Shown: positions 26,340-37,000 of the stretch, piece by piece
How positions within the stretch are numbered: position 1 is the first letter of the stretch
How the letters are laid out: every line of letters starts with the position of its first letter
Assembly: GCF_001028625.1 (NCBI RefSeq)
Contig: NZ_CP011805.1
Location: 1,736,001-1,800,000, forward strand
Length of the DNA: 64,000 nucleotides
Direction: 5' to 3'
Origin: Pelagerythrobacter marensis
GTDB lineage: Bacteria; Pseudomonadota; Alphaproteobacteria; Sphingomonadales; Sphingomonadaceae
Position numbers and translations under genes: made by a program
Notes under the pieces: generated by a model
What the model was told of the DNA's origin: nothing
Database searches by the model: none
Seen by the model: only the letters and a program-made list of their open reading frames with translations

Positions 26340-27958
26340 GATGCAGGCATCGCGCGGTCGATGATGGCGCGCGTGTCCACCACCGCATCGAAGGCACCAT
26401 AGGCCGCGCCCCGCGGTGCCAGCCGAAGGCGGCAGAAAGCCTCTGCCATGGGATTATCCTGCCCGATCAGGATCGCGGCCTGCGCGGCAAGTGCCAGCCG
26501 CTCGACCAGCAGCCGCGCCGTCCCTTCCTGCGCGTCGGTCAGGTCGATCGCATCGATCCAGGCGTCGTAGGCGGGATGATGCCCCCGCTGGGCAGACAGG
26601 AAATCATGCAGCGCCTCCACCCCTTCGGGTTCCCGGCCGATGGCGCGCAGCACGTCGAGCGCGATGACGTTGCCCGATCCTTCCCAGATTGCGTTTAGCG
26701 GAGACTGGCGGAACAGGCGCGGCATCGGCCCGGATTCGACGTAGCCTGCGCCGCCATGCGCCTCCATCGCTTCGTAGATCAGGCCCGGCGCGCGCTTGCA
26801 CACCCAGTATTTGGCAATCGGCGTCAGCAGCCGGGCGAGCGCATCGCCCTCGTCAAAAGTCTGTGCCAGCCGGAAACCGAGCGCAGTCGCAGCCTCGCTT
26901 TCAATGGCCAGATCGGCGAGCACTGCCGCCATCGCCGGCTGGTCGATCAGCCGCTTCTGAAACGCGGAACGATGCGCCGTGTGCCACAGCGCCTGGGCCA
27001 GCGCCCCGCGCATTTGCTGCGCCGATCCGATCACGCAATCGAGCCGGGTATGCTGCACCATCTGGATGATCGTCGCGACCCCGCGCCCCTCCGGCCCCAG
27101 CCGCTGCGCCAGCGCGCCATGATATTCAATTTCGGACGAGGCGTTCGAACGATCGCCCAGCTTGTCTTTCAAACGCATCACGCGAAAGCCCGCGTTGCGC
27201 GTGCCGTCGGGCAGCCAGCGCGGGACGAGGAAGCAGGTCAGCCCCCCTTTGGCATAGGCAAGCGTCAGGAACGCATCGCACATTGGCGCCGAGCAGAACC
27301 ACTTGTGCCCTGTCAGGCTGTACCACCCCTCTTCCCCCGCAGGTTCGGCACGGGTTGTGTTGGCGCGCACGTCGCTGCCGCCCTGTTTTTCGGTCATCGC
27401 CATGCCGATCGTGACACCGGCCTTCTCGGCCGCCGGGCGCGATGCTGGGTCGTAGCGGCCGGCTGCGATCCGCGGCACCCAGGTGTCGGCAACCGCAGTC
27501 TCTGCGCGCAGTGCGGGCACAGCGGCATAAGTCATGGTCATCGGGCAGCTCGTTCCCGAATCGGCCTGTCCGGTCAGAAACAGGATCGCGGCGTGGAGCG
27601 TGTGCCCGCGCGCGCTGCCATCCCACGCCGATGCCGCGAACCTGCTTTCGATCCCGAGGCGCATAAGTTCGTGATAAGCGGGGTGAAAACGCACCTCGTC
27701 CACACGGTGGCCGTAGCGGTCGAAACTCTCGAGCACCGGCGCCTGCCTGTTCGCCTCCACGCCCCACTCGACCACCTCCGCGGAGCCGCAACGCGCGCCC
27801 AGCGCCGTCAGGCGATCGGCATGTTCGCCCGCCCCCGCCCGAGCCACCGCCTCGGCCAAGGCGCGGTCGCCGGTGAACAGGTTCACGTTCTCGAACGGCG
27901 GCGGCTGGTTGAACACCTCATGCGTATCGAGGCGGTCGATCGGCTGAATGGCGGTCAT
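26336..27958 (-). CDS. AidB-like acyl-CoA dehydrogenase
   Basis: A 540-residue FAD-dependent acyl-CoA dehydrogenase homologue that resembles AidB over its whole length. The opening THEVFNQPPPFENVNLF, the RFHPAYHELM segment and the SCPMTMTYAAVP segment are AidB-like, and AidB is about 541 residues. E. coli AidB belongs to the alkylation response and binds DNA. Here the gene lies inside a CoA-catabolic operon between two crotonases, so it may be an ordinary flavin dehydrogenase for a CoA thioester. The start is the ATG at 27958 after a short gap from the upstream crotonase. Confidence 0.85.
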   Translation of the reverse strand: MTAIQPIDRLDTHEVFNQPPPFENVNLFTGDRALAEAVARAGAGEHADRLTALGARCGSAEVVEWGVEANRQAPVLESFDRYGHRVDEVRFHPAYHELMRLGIESRFAASAWDGSARGHTLHAAILFLTGQADSGTSCPMTMTYAAVPALRAETAVADTWVPRIAAGRYDPASRPAAEKAGVTIGMAMTEKQGGSDVRANTTRAEPAGEEGWYSLTGHKWFCSAPMCDAFLTLAYAKGGLTCFLVPRWLPDGTRNAGFRVMRLKDKLGDRSNASSEIEYHGALAQRLGPEGRGVATIIQMVQHTRLDCVIGSAQQMRGALAQALWHTAHRSAFQKRLIDQPAMAAVLADLAIESEAATALGFRLAQTFDEGDALARLLTPIAKYWVCKRAPGLIYEAMEAHGGAGYVESGPMPRLFRQSPLNAIWEGSGNVIALDVLRAIGREPEGVEALHDFLSAQRGHHPAYDAWIDAIDLTDAQEGTARLLVERLALAAQAAILIGQDNPMAEAFCRLRLAPRGAAYGAFDAVVDTRAIIDRAMPAS

Positions 27959-27969
27959 CGTCCTTCTCC

Positions 27970-28836
27970 TCAATCTTCGGCGGGCAGGCGCTTCGACACC
28001 TGGCTGGCGATGGGATCGCCGCTGTCGCGTTCGGCAACCGCTTGCTTGAAGCCGACTTCCTGTGCGCGTTCGCGGAACCACATACCCTCGGGCGAGTGGC
28101 GCGAGACGCCGTCGAACAGGGTCGCGAACATCTGCGTATTGTTGAGGCCCATGTTGTCATACGCCTGGTTGACCACGGTCTTGGTCATCATCAACTGGTT
28201 GCGCGGCACACCGCGAAGACGGCCGACGAGCCGCCCGACCGCATCGTCCAGCTCCGCTTCCGGCACCGCTTCGAGCGCGAGCCCGATGCGTTCCGCCTCG
28301 CGCCCGTCGATCAGGTCGCCGGTCATCATCATCCGCTTCGCCATCTGCGGGCCCAGGCGATAGACCCACATGGCCGGCGTCGGCACGCCCCAGACGCGCG
28401 CGGGCGGATAGCCGATGCGCGCATCGTCGGCCATGATCAGGAAATCGCAGCACAGCGCGATGTCCGATCCGCCGGCGACCGCTGCACCGTGGACGCGGGC
28501 GATCGTCGGCTTGCTCGCACGCCACAGCGCCATGAAATCCTGCGTGTTGCGCCACATCATCTGGAAATCGAGCGTCGGGTCCCACGGCATATCCTGCGAT
28601 CCACTGATCTCGCCCTTGCGTTCGGCATAGTGCTTCAGGTCGTAGCCACCGCAAAAGCCCGGCCCCGCCCCGCGCACGACGATCACGTGGACATCGGGAT
28701 CGGCCTCCGCCCGCTCCACCGCCTGGCGGATTTCGCGCGGCATGCCATGCGCGATCGCGTTGAAGTGCTCAGGCCGATCGAGCGTGATGGTCGCGACCCG
28801 ATTTTCGGCAGTGTAGGACAGGGTTTGGAAGGACAT
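27970..28836 (-). CDS. Enoyl-CoA hydratase/isomerase-like crotonase
   Basis: A 288-residue crotonase-family enzyme with the oxyanion-hole segments GPGFCGGYDLKHYAE and HGAAVAGGSDIALCCDFLIMA. It is longer than the other crotonase in this operon (252 residues) and has an insertion with WDPTLDFQMMWRNTQDFMALW. The ATG at 28836 touches the stop of the CoA-transferase gene, which indicates translational coupling. The substrate is unknown. Confidence 0.88.
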   Translation of the reverse strand: MSFQTLSYTAENRVATITLDRPEHFNAIAHGMPREIRQAVERAEADPDVHVIVVRGAGPGFCGGYDLKHYAERKGEISGSQDMPWDPTLDFQMMWRNTQDFMALWRASKPTIARVHGAAVAGGSDIALCCDFLIMADDARIGYPPARVWGVPTPAMWVYRLGPQMAKRMMMTGDLIDGREAERIGLALEAVPEAELDDAVGRLVGRLRGVPRNQLMMTKTVVNQAYDNMGLNNTQMFATLFDGVSRHSPEGMWFRERAQEVGFKQAVAERDSGDPIASQVSKRLPAED

Positions 28837-30020
28837 CAGTGAATCTCCTGCGGCGCGCGAGCGGCACCGGTTGCAAGGGCTGCTTCAATCTCTTCGGGCT
28901 CGAACCCCGCGGCTGCGAGCACCGAGCGGCTATGTTCACCGACACGGGGGGCATGGTCGTCCAGCCCGGACCGCTTCCCATCGAAGCGCGCGACGGGGCG
29001 GGTGCGGCGGACCGCGCCGGCTTGCGGGTGATCGGTCAGGACGACGAAATCGTCGTGGACGACCTGGGGATGATCGGGCAGCGCCGCCGAGCGATTGACG
29101 ACCCCGCAGGGCACCCCTGCATCGACCAGCCGGGCCACGGCCTCCGACGTCGAAAGCGCCGCGATGCGCGGTGCGGAAAACGCCCGCAGATCGTTCCAGT
29201 TGAGGAAGCGTTTCGTCATGTCGGCATAGCGCGGATCGGCCAGCAGGTCGGGTGCATCTATCGCGCCCGCCCAGCCTTCGAATTCGGCCTGCGACAGCAT
29301 GACCACGACGATCCAGCCGTCGGCAGTCTGCCACGGACGATAGACCGATGCGATGTCCGGCATGCGCGACTCGCTTTCCGGGAAGGCAAGATCGCCGTGA
29401 AGGTCGATCCAACCGTAAGCGATCGCGGCTTCGAGCATCGACACGTCGACCTGCGCGCCCTTGCCGGTCCGCCCCCGCGCGACCAGCGCTGCTGTGGCGG
29501 CCTGCGCGGCATAGAGCCCGGCGTTCTTGTCGCAGATCCACTGCGGCATCAGCGTCGGCCCATCTTCGCCCCACGAAACCATGCCCGATTCGGCCTGGAC
29601 GATGGGGTCATAGGCACGCGCATCCGCCATCGGGCCGTTCTGGCCGAAGCCGCTGATGCGCACGGTCACCAGTTCCGGTCGCAAGTCTTGCAGCGCGGCG
29701 GAGCCCAGTTCCAGGCGCTCCATCACGCCGGGCCGAAAGTTATGAATCAGAATATCGGCCTGGGGGATGAGCCGCCGGAGCACTTCGCGCCCTTCGTCGC
29801 GCGTCAGATCGAGCGCGATTGACTGCTTGTCCGCATTGAGCGCGACATGAGCGGAACTGAAACCCGGCGTCGCGACTGCACCCAGCAGGCGTGCGCGGTC
29901 CCCTTCGAACGGTTCGACTTTCCAGATCCGGGCCCCCTGCTGCGCCATGATCTGCGTGGCAAGCGGACCGGCGACAACGCTGGTGAGATCGATTACCGTG
30001 ATGCCTTCAAGGGGCAGCAT
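28836..30020 (-). CDS. CaiB/BaiF-family (class III) CoA transferase
   Basis: A 394-residue formyl-CoA-transferase-type protein. The N-terminal segment VIDLTSVVAGPLATQIMAQQGARIWKVEP and the YDPIVQAESG segment, which carries the family's catalytic aspartate, are visible. It would load CoA onto a carboxylic acid by transfer from another CoA thioester. As the first gene of the operon it probably activates the substrate that the crotonases and AidB-like enzyme then process. It is divergent from the PaaX-like regulator. Confidence 0.9.
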   Translation of the reverse strand: MLPLEGITVIDLTSVVAGPLATQIMAQQGARIWKVEPFEGDRARLLGAVATPGFSSAHVALNADKQSIALDLTRDEGREVLRRLIPQADILIHNFRPGVMERLELGSAALQDLRPELVTVRISGFGQNGPMADARAYDPIVQAESGMVSWGEDGPTLMPQWICDKNAGLYAAQAATAALVARGRTGKGAQVDVSMLEAAIAYGWIDLHGDLAFPESESRMPDIASVYRPWQTADGWIVVVMLSQAEFEGWAGAIDAPDLLADPRYADMTKRFLNWNDLRAFSAPRIAALSTSEAVARLVDAGVPCGVVNRSAALPDHPQVVHDDFVVLTDHPQAGAVRRTRPVARFDGKRSGLDDHAPRVGEHSRSVLAAAGFEPEEIEAALATGAARAPQEIH

Positions 30021-30056
30021 ACTTTCCTCTCCCGCTCCATTTATTTATTACGCAAA

Positions 30057-30881
30057 ATGTCGGATATGGACGAAAAACGCAATACAATAATGGCCGACGG
30101 CAATGCGATGAGCGCGCGGATGTTGATCCTCGACCTGCTCGACACCGGCGATCCGCCCAGTTTTTCAGCAAGCGATCTTGTTCGCGCGGGCGCCGCGTTC
30201 GGCATCGAAGCGCCCGGGATTCGCACTGCCCTCACGCGCCTGAAATCCGAAGGGCGGGTGCAGTCGCTGACCCGCGGACGATATATAATCGGCGCAAGCG
30301 CCGAGCCGTTGAAGCAGCGCATACTCGGCTGGCGAACCCGGCTGGATCGTCGCCAGGCCTGGGCCGGCGACTGGCTGCTGGCCATCGCAGGGCCGCAGGA
30401 ACGCGCCGACCGCACCGCCTGGCGTCGCACGCTGCGCGCCCTCGAACTGGAAGGCTTTGCGGAGGCGGAGGTCAACATCTGGGCGCGCCCCGCCAATCTG
30501 GCCGACGGGGCCGACGGCATACGCCGCCGGCTGATCGACCTCGAAGCGGCAACGTCGCTGTTCGTCGTCGAAGCGCGCGCGCTGGATGAAACCCGCCGGG
30601 AACGTTTCCCGGCCCTGTGGGACGCCGCAAGCCTGCTCGCCTCGCACCAGCAGCTGACCGCTCAGCTGGAAGATAGCGCGGCCAATATCGAAACGACCGA
30701 CCTGCCGGCCGCTGCTGCGGAAACCCTGTTGCTGGGCCGCCAGGCCATCCGCGCAATCATGCGCGACCCCCTGCTGCCCGAAGAGCTGTGCCCCAGCCAT
30801 GCGCTGACCGATCTGATCGGGGCAATGATCCGGTACGATCGCCTGGGGAAGCGGATATGGAAACGGTATCTGGCGGACTAG
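30057..30881 (+). CDS. PaaX-like transcriptional regulator
   Basis: A 274-residue protein with an N-terminal winged helix (LDLLDTGDPPSFSASDLVRAGAAFGIEAPGIRTALTRL) followed by the PaaX-type central and C-terminal regions. PaaX represses phenylacetyl-CoA catabolism and is released by a CoA thioester. The divergent position next to a CoA-transferase operon suggests the same logic here. The ATG at 30057 is chosen because upstream codons read into the neighbour's promoter; ATGs at 30066 and 30090 are alternatives. Confidence 0.8.
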   Translation: MSDMDEKRNTIMADGNAMSARMLILDLLDTGDPPSFSASDLVRAGAAFGIEAPGIRTALTRLKSEGRVQSLTRGRYIIGASAEPLKQRILGWRTRLDRRQAWAGDWLLAIAGPQERADRTAWRRTLRALELEGFAEAEVNIWARPANLADGADGIRRRLIDLEAATSLFVVEARALDETRRERFPALWDAASLLASHQQLTAQLEDSAANIETTDLPAAAAETLLLGRQAIRAIMRDPLLPEELCPSHALTDLIGAMIRYDRLGKRIWKRYLAD

Positions 30882-30968
30882 GGCGGTCCCGGCCTGATGC
30901 TGACGGTCCCGACTGCCCCCGATAGACGTGCGCCGGACGCGCGGCCAGTTGGCCCCGCGCCCGGCGCT

Positions 30969-30995
30969 CCGCAGGCTTTTTGAGGCAGCCTGCGG
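30969..30995. terminator. Possible bidirectional terminator hairpin between paaX-like and tpsA genes
   Basis: Nine-base perfect stem CCGCAGGCT / AGCCTGCGG with a nine-base loop (TTTTGAGGC), located between two convergent genes. No clear T-run follows on either strand. Confidence 0.5.
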
Positions 30996-31007
30996 GCTCA
31001 GGAGCCG

Positions 31008-34000
31008 TTAACTCACCTTGGGACGGAGCATGATCGTGCGGCTATCGACCCGCACCGGTTCCAGCCCTTTCCGTCGAACCAGTTCCTGCAAGGCCTGTTC
31101 GACCGTCATGCGGCCGCGGACCGGCCGGGCCATCGCTTGGTCGATGCTCGGATCGTTGTACACGATGTTGAGGCCGGAAGCGCGGGCGATGGCACGCAGC
31201 GTGGTTTCCATACGGCCTTGCGGAATGTCGAATTCCAGGTTCGCAGGATTGCCGGCGCTTGTGGCAAGCATCGCAATCTCGGGGGCACTGGTGCGCGAGC
31301 GGCCCGTCGGGCTGCCTTGCGCGACCGGTTCGCACCGCTTTTCCTCTCCATCGCAGGCATCTTCGCCGTACCCGGTCACGCGCACCTCGATGATCGAAGG
31401 CGTGACCACGGCGCTGCCTCGCCGCACCGATTCCAGCGTTTCCTTCAGTGCGTCGCCGCCCTGAAGGGCCTTGGAACCCGCATCGTCGACGTCGAGCGAG
31501 GTAGGCGGTGCCGCCGGCGTTTCGGGAAGGCCCGTGGTGCGCCCGATGACATCGATATTGTCGGCCCCGAGAATCTCGATCGCAAAGACGTTGAGATTGC
31601 CCGACACCCTGATGCCGGCGTCGCCCGCATCGATGATGCCGTGATTGGCGACCAGATCGATATCGGCAGGCGCGACCCCCGCGGTTGTCGCCAGGGTGCC
31701 GATGCCGGCACCGGTGGGCAGCCCGGCGGGCGAGCGCGTGAGGTTCGCGATCTCGTCCACCGCGCGGTTGTAGTACGGGGGGCTGAGCGACGTTTTCGCC
31801 CCGTTCCCCGCGGCGATATTGCCATAAGACGACCACATCAGGATGTTGCCGCCCTGGGTCGTCAGGACGCGCGACTGGTTTACATCGGTATCGCCGTGGG
31901 TGAGGATGTTCACTTCGCCGCCACCCTGGGTGACGACACCGGCGCGCAGAGCGTCACCCTGAATGTTCGTGTCCGACGGTTGGCCGGTCTGTTCCGCGCT
32001 GGCGGCTGCGCTGGCGAGGCGGAAGAAGCCGCCGGGAACGACGACCGAGACATTCCCCCCATTGTTCGACAGCACGCGGCTGGCGAAGGTTTCGAAATTG
32101 CCCTGCCAGCGCCCCTCGTCCTCCTCAGCTTCCTTTTCGGCGCCGGGGTAGAGCGTACCGATGGCGGTGTAGCCACGGCCGACCGAACCCTGCCGGTCGC
32201 TGTCGGGATCGTTCGCCTCGCGGCTGGCCGTGCGCAGCTCGAGGAACAGGACCGAGCGGTAGAACGGCGTCTTGTAGACCGTATCCAGCCCTTCCCAGTA
32301 TTGGAGCGCATCGTTCATGTAGTCACGCTGCTCGGCCACAGTCTCGAGCGGCTCGAGCCCCTGAAGTCCGCGCACATAGTTGACGAGCCCTTCCCGCCGT
32401 TCCGGGACGAAGAATGCACCGTTTGCGCCCTGTTCGGCCGCTTCGCGCGCCGAATAGCGCGGCACGAGCGCATCGAAGGGGGTTTCCTGTCCTGCCGGCA
32501 GGTGCACCCAATAGTCCCACGCCTGATCGAGATAGGCCTGCTGGGCCGACTGCTCGGCGAGCGGGTCGAGCCCCTGGAGCGAGCGGATGTAGTTGACGAA
32601 CCCGCCGGCCAGGCGCTCGTCAACCAGTTCGGCCCCCGACCCGTTGCCGCGGGCATAGAAGCGATCGAACAGATAGATCGGGAGCCGTTCCCCGTCACCA
32701 GCCTCGGCGAGCAGGTAGTCTTCCATCGTACCGATGTTGGCCGGATCGAAATAGGCGGATTCGAAATCCGCATAGGCCGGCTGTTCGTTGTATCCGACGC
32801 TGATCGCAATGTCGGCAGCCTTCATGTTCGGGTCCAGGGGAACGTTGACATAGCCGCCGAATCCGCTCCGCGCGACGTCGTAGAGGATATCGGTCGTGAT
32901 CCCTTCCGAATTGCTCGGGATCCACAAGTCGCCGCCCGCCTCGATCTCGAACGCACCAGGCCCGCGAACGTGGAGCTGGCTGCCGTAACCGAGATAGATG
33001 TCGCCGGTCTCGTGGAAAGTGCCGAAGTAGATCCCGCCGCCCGCGGTCACCTGGCTGACATCGCCCGGATTGTTGTGCTGGATGAGGGCATTGGGGAAAT
33101 AGACATCCCCGCCCGCCTTCATCCACAACTGCTCGGTCGAGGTGATCCCGCCGATGGTGACCAGATCGCCTTCTGCCGCGTAGATCCGGCTGGGTACCAG
33201 ATCGCCTTCGTGCAGCATCAGGTGCCGTTCGCCCAAAGTGCCGTAGATGTCCTGGTAATAGGAATCGACCCAGTAGACCCCGTCGTCCTTGATCGGGCTC
33301 ATCATGTAGATGCCCAGCAGGGTGGAACGATAGTTGTTCTGGTGGGTGGCAAGCCGCCAGGCGTGATCCCGCGCCGACTGGCCATCGATCGGCACCGCAT
33401 CCTCGAACCGGTCGTAGTGGCCGATCCGCACATTGCCGCGCGCCAGGATGTCGAGGTTGCCGTGCTGGGCCGGGGTCATCCGGAAGCCGCCCTCGACGTT
33501 CACGTCGCCGCCGGCGGCGATCATTGAGACAGTGCCCGCCCAGATCTGCCCCTCGTCGGACAGCGGTGCATTGATGCCTTCATTCGCGTCCAGGTAATAA
33601 GGCATGCCTGCCCCATTGTGCATCGCCGCCGAAACGATGTTGTAATCGTTGTTCCAGGCGCTGATGTCTCCGCCGGCCGAGTAGAAGGCAACCGACGCAT
33701 CGGCGCCGCCATAGGCCGCCTCCACGTGAAGATCGCCCGCTGCCTCAACCCGCAGTGTGCCCGCCTCCCCTGCGTCGAAGAAGGCGTGGAGCGGGTATCC
33801 GCGCAGCACGTCGGTCGGGTCGAGATCCCAGTGGCAGCGGTCACTGGTGATGTTGCAATCGGCGTAAGGCGCCTGCGGATCGCCGGTGAAAAAATCGTCG
33901 TTGTAGGTTTTCACTTCGCTGCCAGCGACGATGCTACCGCCGGTCGTGACGATGCCCTGGCCGGTGGCCTGATAGATGCCGCCGGCGATATCACCACCTG

Positions 34001-37000
34001 CCCGGACCGCCAGATCGTGCGCAGCAACCGTCAGGTTGTGAATGGCGCCGCCGGCGTCGATGCTGGCCCGGCCATCGGTCATGATATCGGTGACGACCGT
34101 CTTCGCCACCGCATCGTGCGCGGCAATGTCGCGCCCCACGACGATCTGGATATCGCCGCCCGCGCCGCTCGTGCGGATGGACGAGGGGCGCTGCTCCAGC
34201 AGCAGGTCCCGCGCGGCGGCAACGTTCACGGTGCCCGCAACGATCGAGTATCCGACCGGATCGTACGTCTGCACTTTGCCGCGATAGTAATCGCCCTCGC
34301 CCTGGTAGCGCTCCCGCATGATCCAGGGATGCTTGGCGCGCGCGTAGACGTCGGTATCGGCGTAGTCGCTCGCCCCTTCGTCATAACGGACCAGGTGCTT
34401 CTCTCCGCCATCGTCGAAATAGTAATAGAAGCCGGTGGCGAAATCGCGATCCAGCTCGGCACCGAGCGAGCCGTCGGGATTGACGTATCGCAGTTCGGAT
34501 TCCTGCCCGTTGACGCGCAGGTAGTAAGGCGCCGCCGCAACCGGGCTCGTCGGTACGTCCAGGACGACATTGCGGAAGATGTCGGGGTAACCCGCGCCAA
34601 GGAAGCGCACCAGTCGCTGAAAAGCCTCCCTGCCGGTGGCATTCCCGTCGTGATAGCCGTTGGGGCCATAACCGATGGCGCGATATTCGGCCTTGTCCGC
34701 ATCGGCGATGCGATCGATGAACTGGGCATCGATCAACGCTTCGAGATTCTGGTACTCGTCGCCATAGGCGGGGCTTCGCGCAAATGCGTTGGGATGCTCG
34801 TCCAGAAGATACTCGGACATCAGCGCCAGCATTTCCTCGTAACCGCTCGCGTTGCCGGCAATGTTGTTGAGTTGCGAGCCGACGGAAGATGGAAGCTCGC
34901 CCGCATTCACCAATGCGATGGCAGTGAAGTAGAGATTGAACGCGCCAGCGGAGAAATCGGGCGCTTCCGGGTCGCCGACGATGACCGACAGGTCATAGTC
35001 GCTCGGGTCCAGCGTGACGAAATCGATCTTGTCGGCCACGCCGCCGATGACGACCGATCCCTTGCCATCGGCAAGCAGACCGGGGGCCAGCACGCCCAGT
35101 ACCGATGGGCTTTCCGGGTTGGCGCCAGCGACCAGGTTCACGCCCCAGTTCCAGCCCCCGGCCATGTCGTCGGCAAGATCGGCGTTGACCAGAACGTCGC
35201 CGGTTGCGCGCAGCGACAGGATTCCCGCGACCTGGTCCGGGCCGAAGCGCAGACCGCTCAGGTCCCAGTTTTCGACCAGTTCGATATCGCCATCGTTGCG
35301 GATCTCGATCCCGGGAACGAGCGTGGCGTCGCCGAGGCGATCGGCCACCCCATTGGCAAGGGCTGCGTCCATGAACGCAGTGGCGTCACCACCGACCAGC
35401 GCGGCGAGATCGCCGTCGATCGTTCCCACGTTGTCGTAGATGCGGAATGCCTCCGCCACGGCCTTGTCCGCACCGCGGATTTCCCCGGCGAGGGCATCGA
35501 TGGCGATGTCGTCGGCACCGATCTGCGGCGCGCGGAAGTGAACCGTACCGCCCTGATCTTCCGCCCCGCTGACGTCGATCAGCGCGCCACCGGCCATCGC
35601 AATGACGCCGCCATTGCGGCCGGCCGTTTCGATCCTGACGGTCCCGCCGGAGCCGCCGTCTTCGCCGGCCGCCGCGATCAGGCGCGAACCCGCGGCCAGG
35701 GCCAGCCCTTCCGATGCCGCCAGGGCGATCCGGCCGCCATCAGCACCGGTCGTGCGCACGGTGCCGGTCACGGTCATCGCGCCATCGTTGGCGACGACCG
35801 AAAGCGATTCAACCTCGGTCGTGCCGTCGAGGATCACGTCGCCGCGCAGAATCTCGAACGCCCGCCGCCCGTTGAGCCCGCCTTCGGCCAGGGCGCTGTT
35901 GAGACCCGCGAAATCGGCAAGCTCGCCGATCTGGAGCGAGAAATCGCCCGCCGAACGGCCTGCGCCGGCGGAGCCTTTCAGCGTGCCGTCCAGAACGGCC
36001 CGGCCCTGCGCCACGGAAATCGCGAGGGCACCGGCATCGGCTGCCTCGCCGCCCGAAATATCGATCAGGGCCCCGTTCTGCTGCAGCACATCGCCGGCAT
36101 CAGCCGTCAGCGAGACGGCGCCCGCGTTTACGCCCACCTGCTGATCGAAAATGCTGAAGACCGTGCCCGAGACGTCGATTGCGCTCCCGGAGGCGAGGGC
36201 AATGTCGCCCTGCGTGGCCCGCAGCGCCACCGTGCCCCCGTGCAGCGCGATCCGCCCCCGGTTGGCGATGCTGGCACCGGTCAGCGAGAGTGTCGCGCCC
36301 AGCGAATTGGCCGCTTCCGCAGGATCGCCGATACTGTCGAGAACAATGGCACCACCTGCCTCGATCGCCAGCGTATCACCGCTGTCGACGGTGAGCTGCC
36401 CCGCCTCGATCGTCAGCGAACCCGGCACGGCAAGGCCGCCGGTATCGCGGCCCACGACCCGCTCGCTTGCCCGCAGCGTGACGGAGTCCGCGCCGGATAT
36501 CGCCTTCATGCCGCCAGTCAGGGCAATCTCATCGGCCGTGAGAAGCAGCGAGGCAGACCCGCCGGCAGCCTCTGCCTCGCCGCCGCTGCTGTTGGCAAGG
36601 GTCAGGCGCTGCGCGCTGATTGCCGCATTGCCCCCTTCGTTTTCGAGCAGGCGGATCTCGCGCGCATCGAGCGTGAGGTCGCCTTCGACCGCGAAATCGA
36701 CCGACCCGTAGAAATCGAGGCTGGAATAGCTCTTGAGCGCTACATCCTGCGCACTGGCGAACAGTCCGCCTGTGCCATCGCCGAAGACAAGGCCGCCCGT
36801 CCCTTCGGGCGCTGCACCGATGCTGACTTGCGATGCCGCAGCCGAAACCTGTTCCGCATCGAGCGCCGCCCCGACTGCAAGCGTCGTCTCGCGCGTACCA
36901 TCGAGCAGGAGCGCGTTACCGGAAAGCTGCGCGTCGCCCTCTATCGACAGGACACCGCCGGTCGCATCGATCGCCGCAAGTCCGCGGGCCGCACGCGCGG

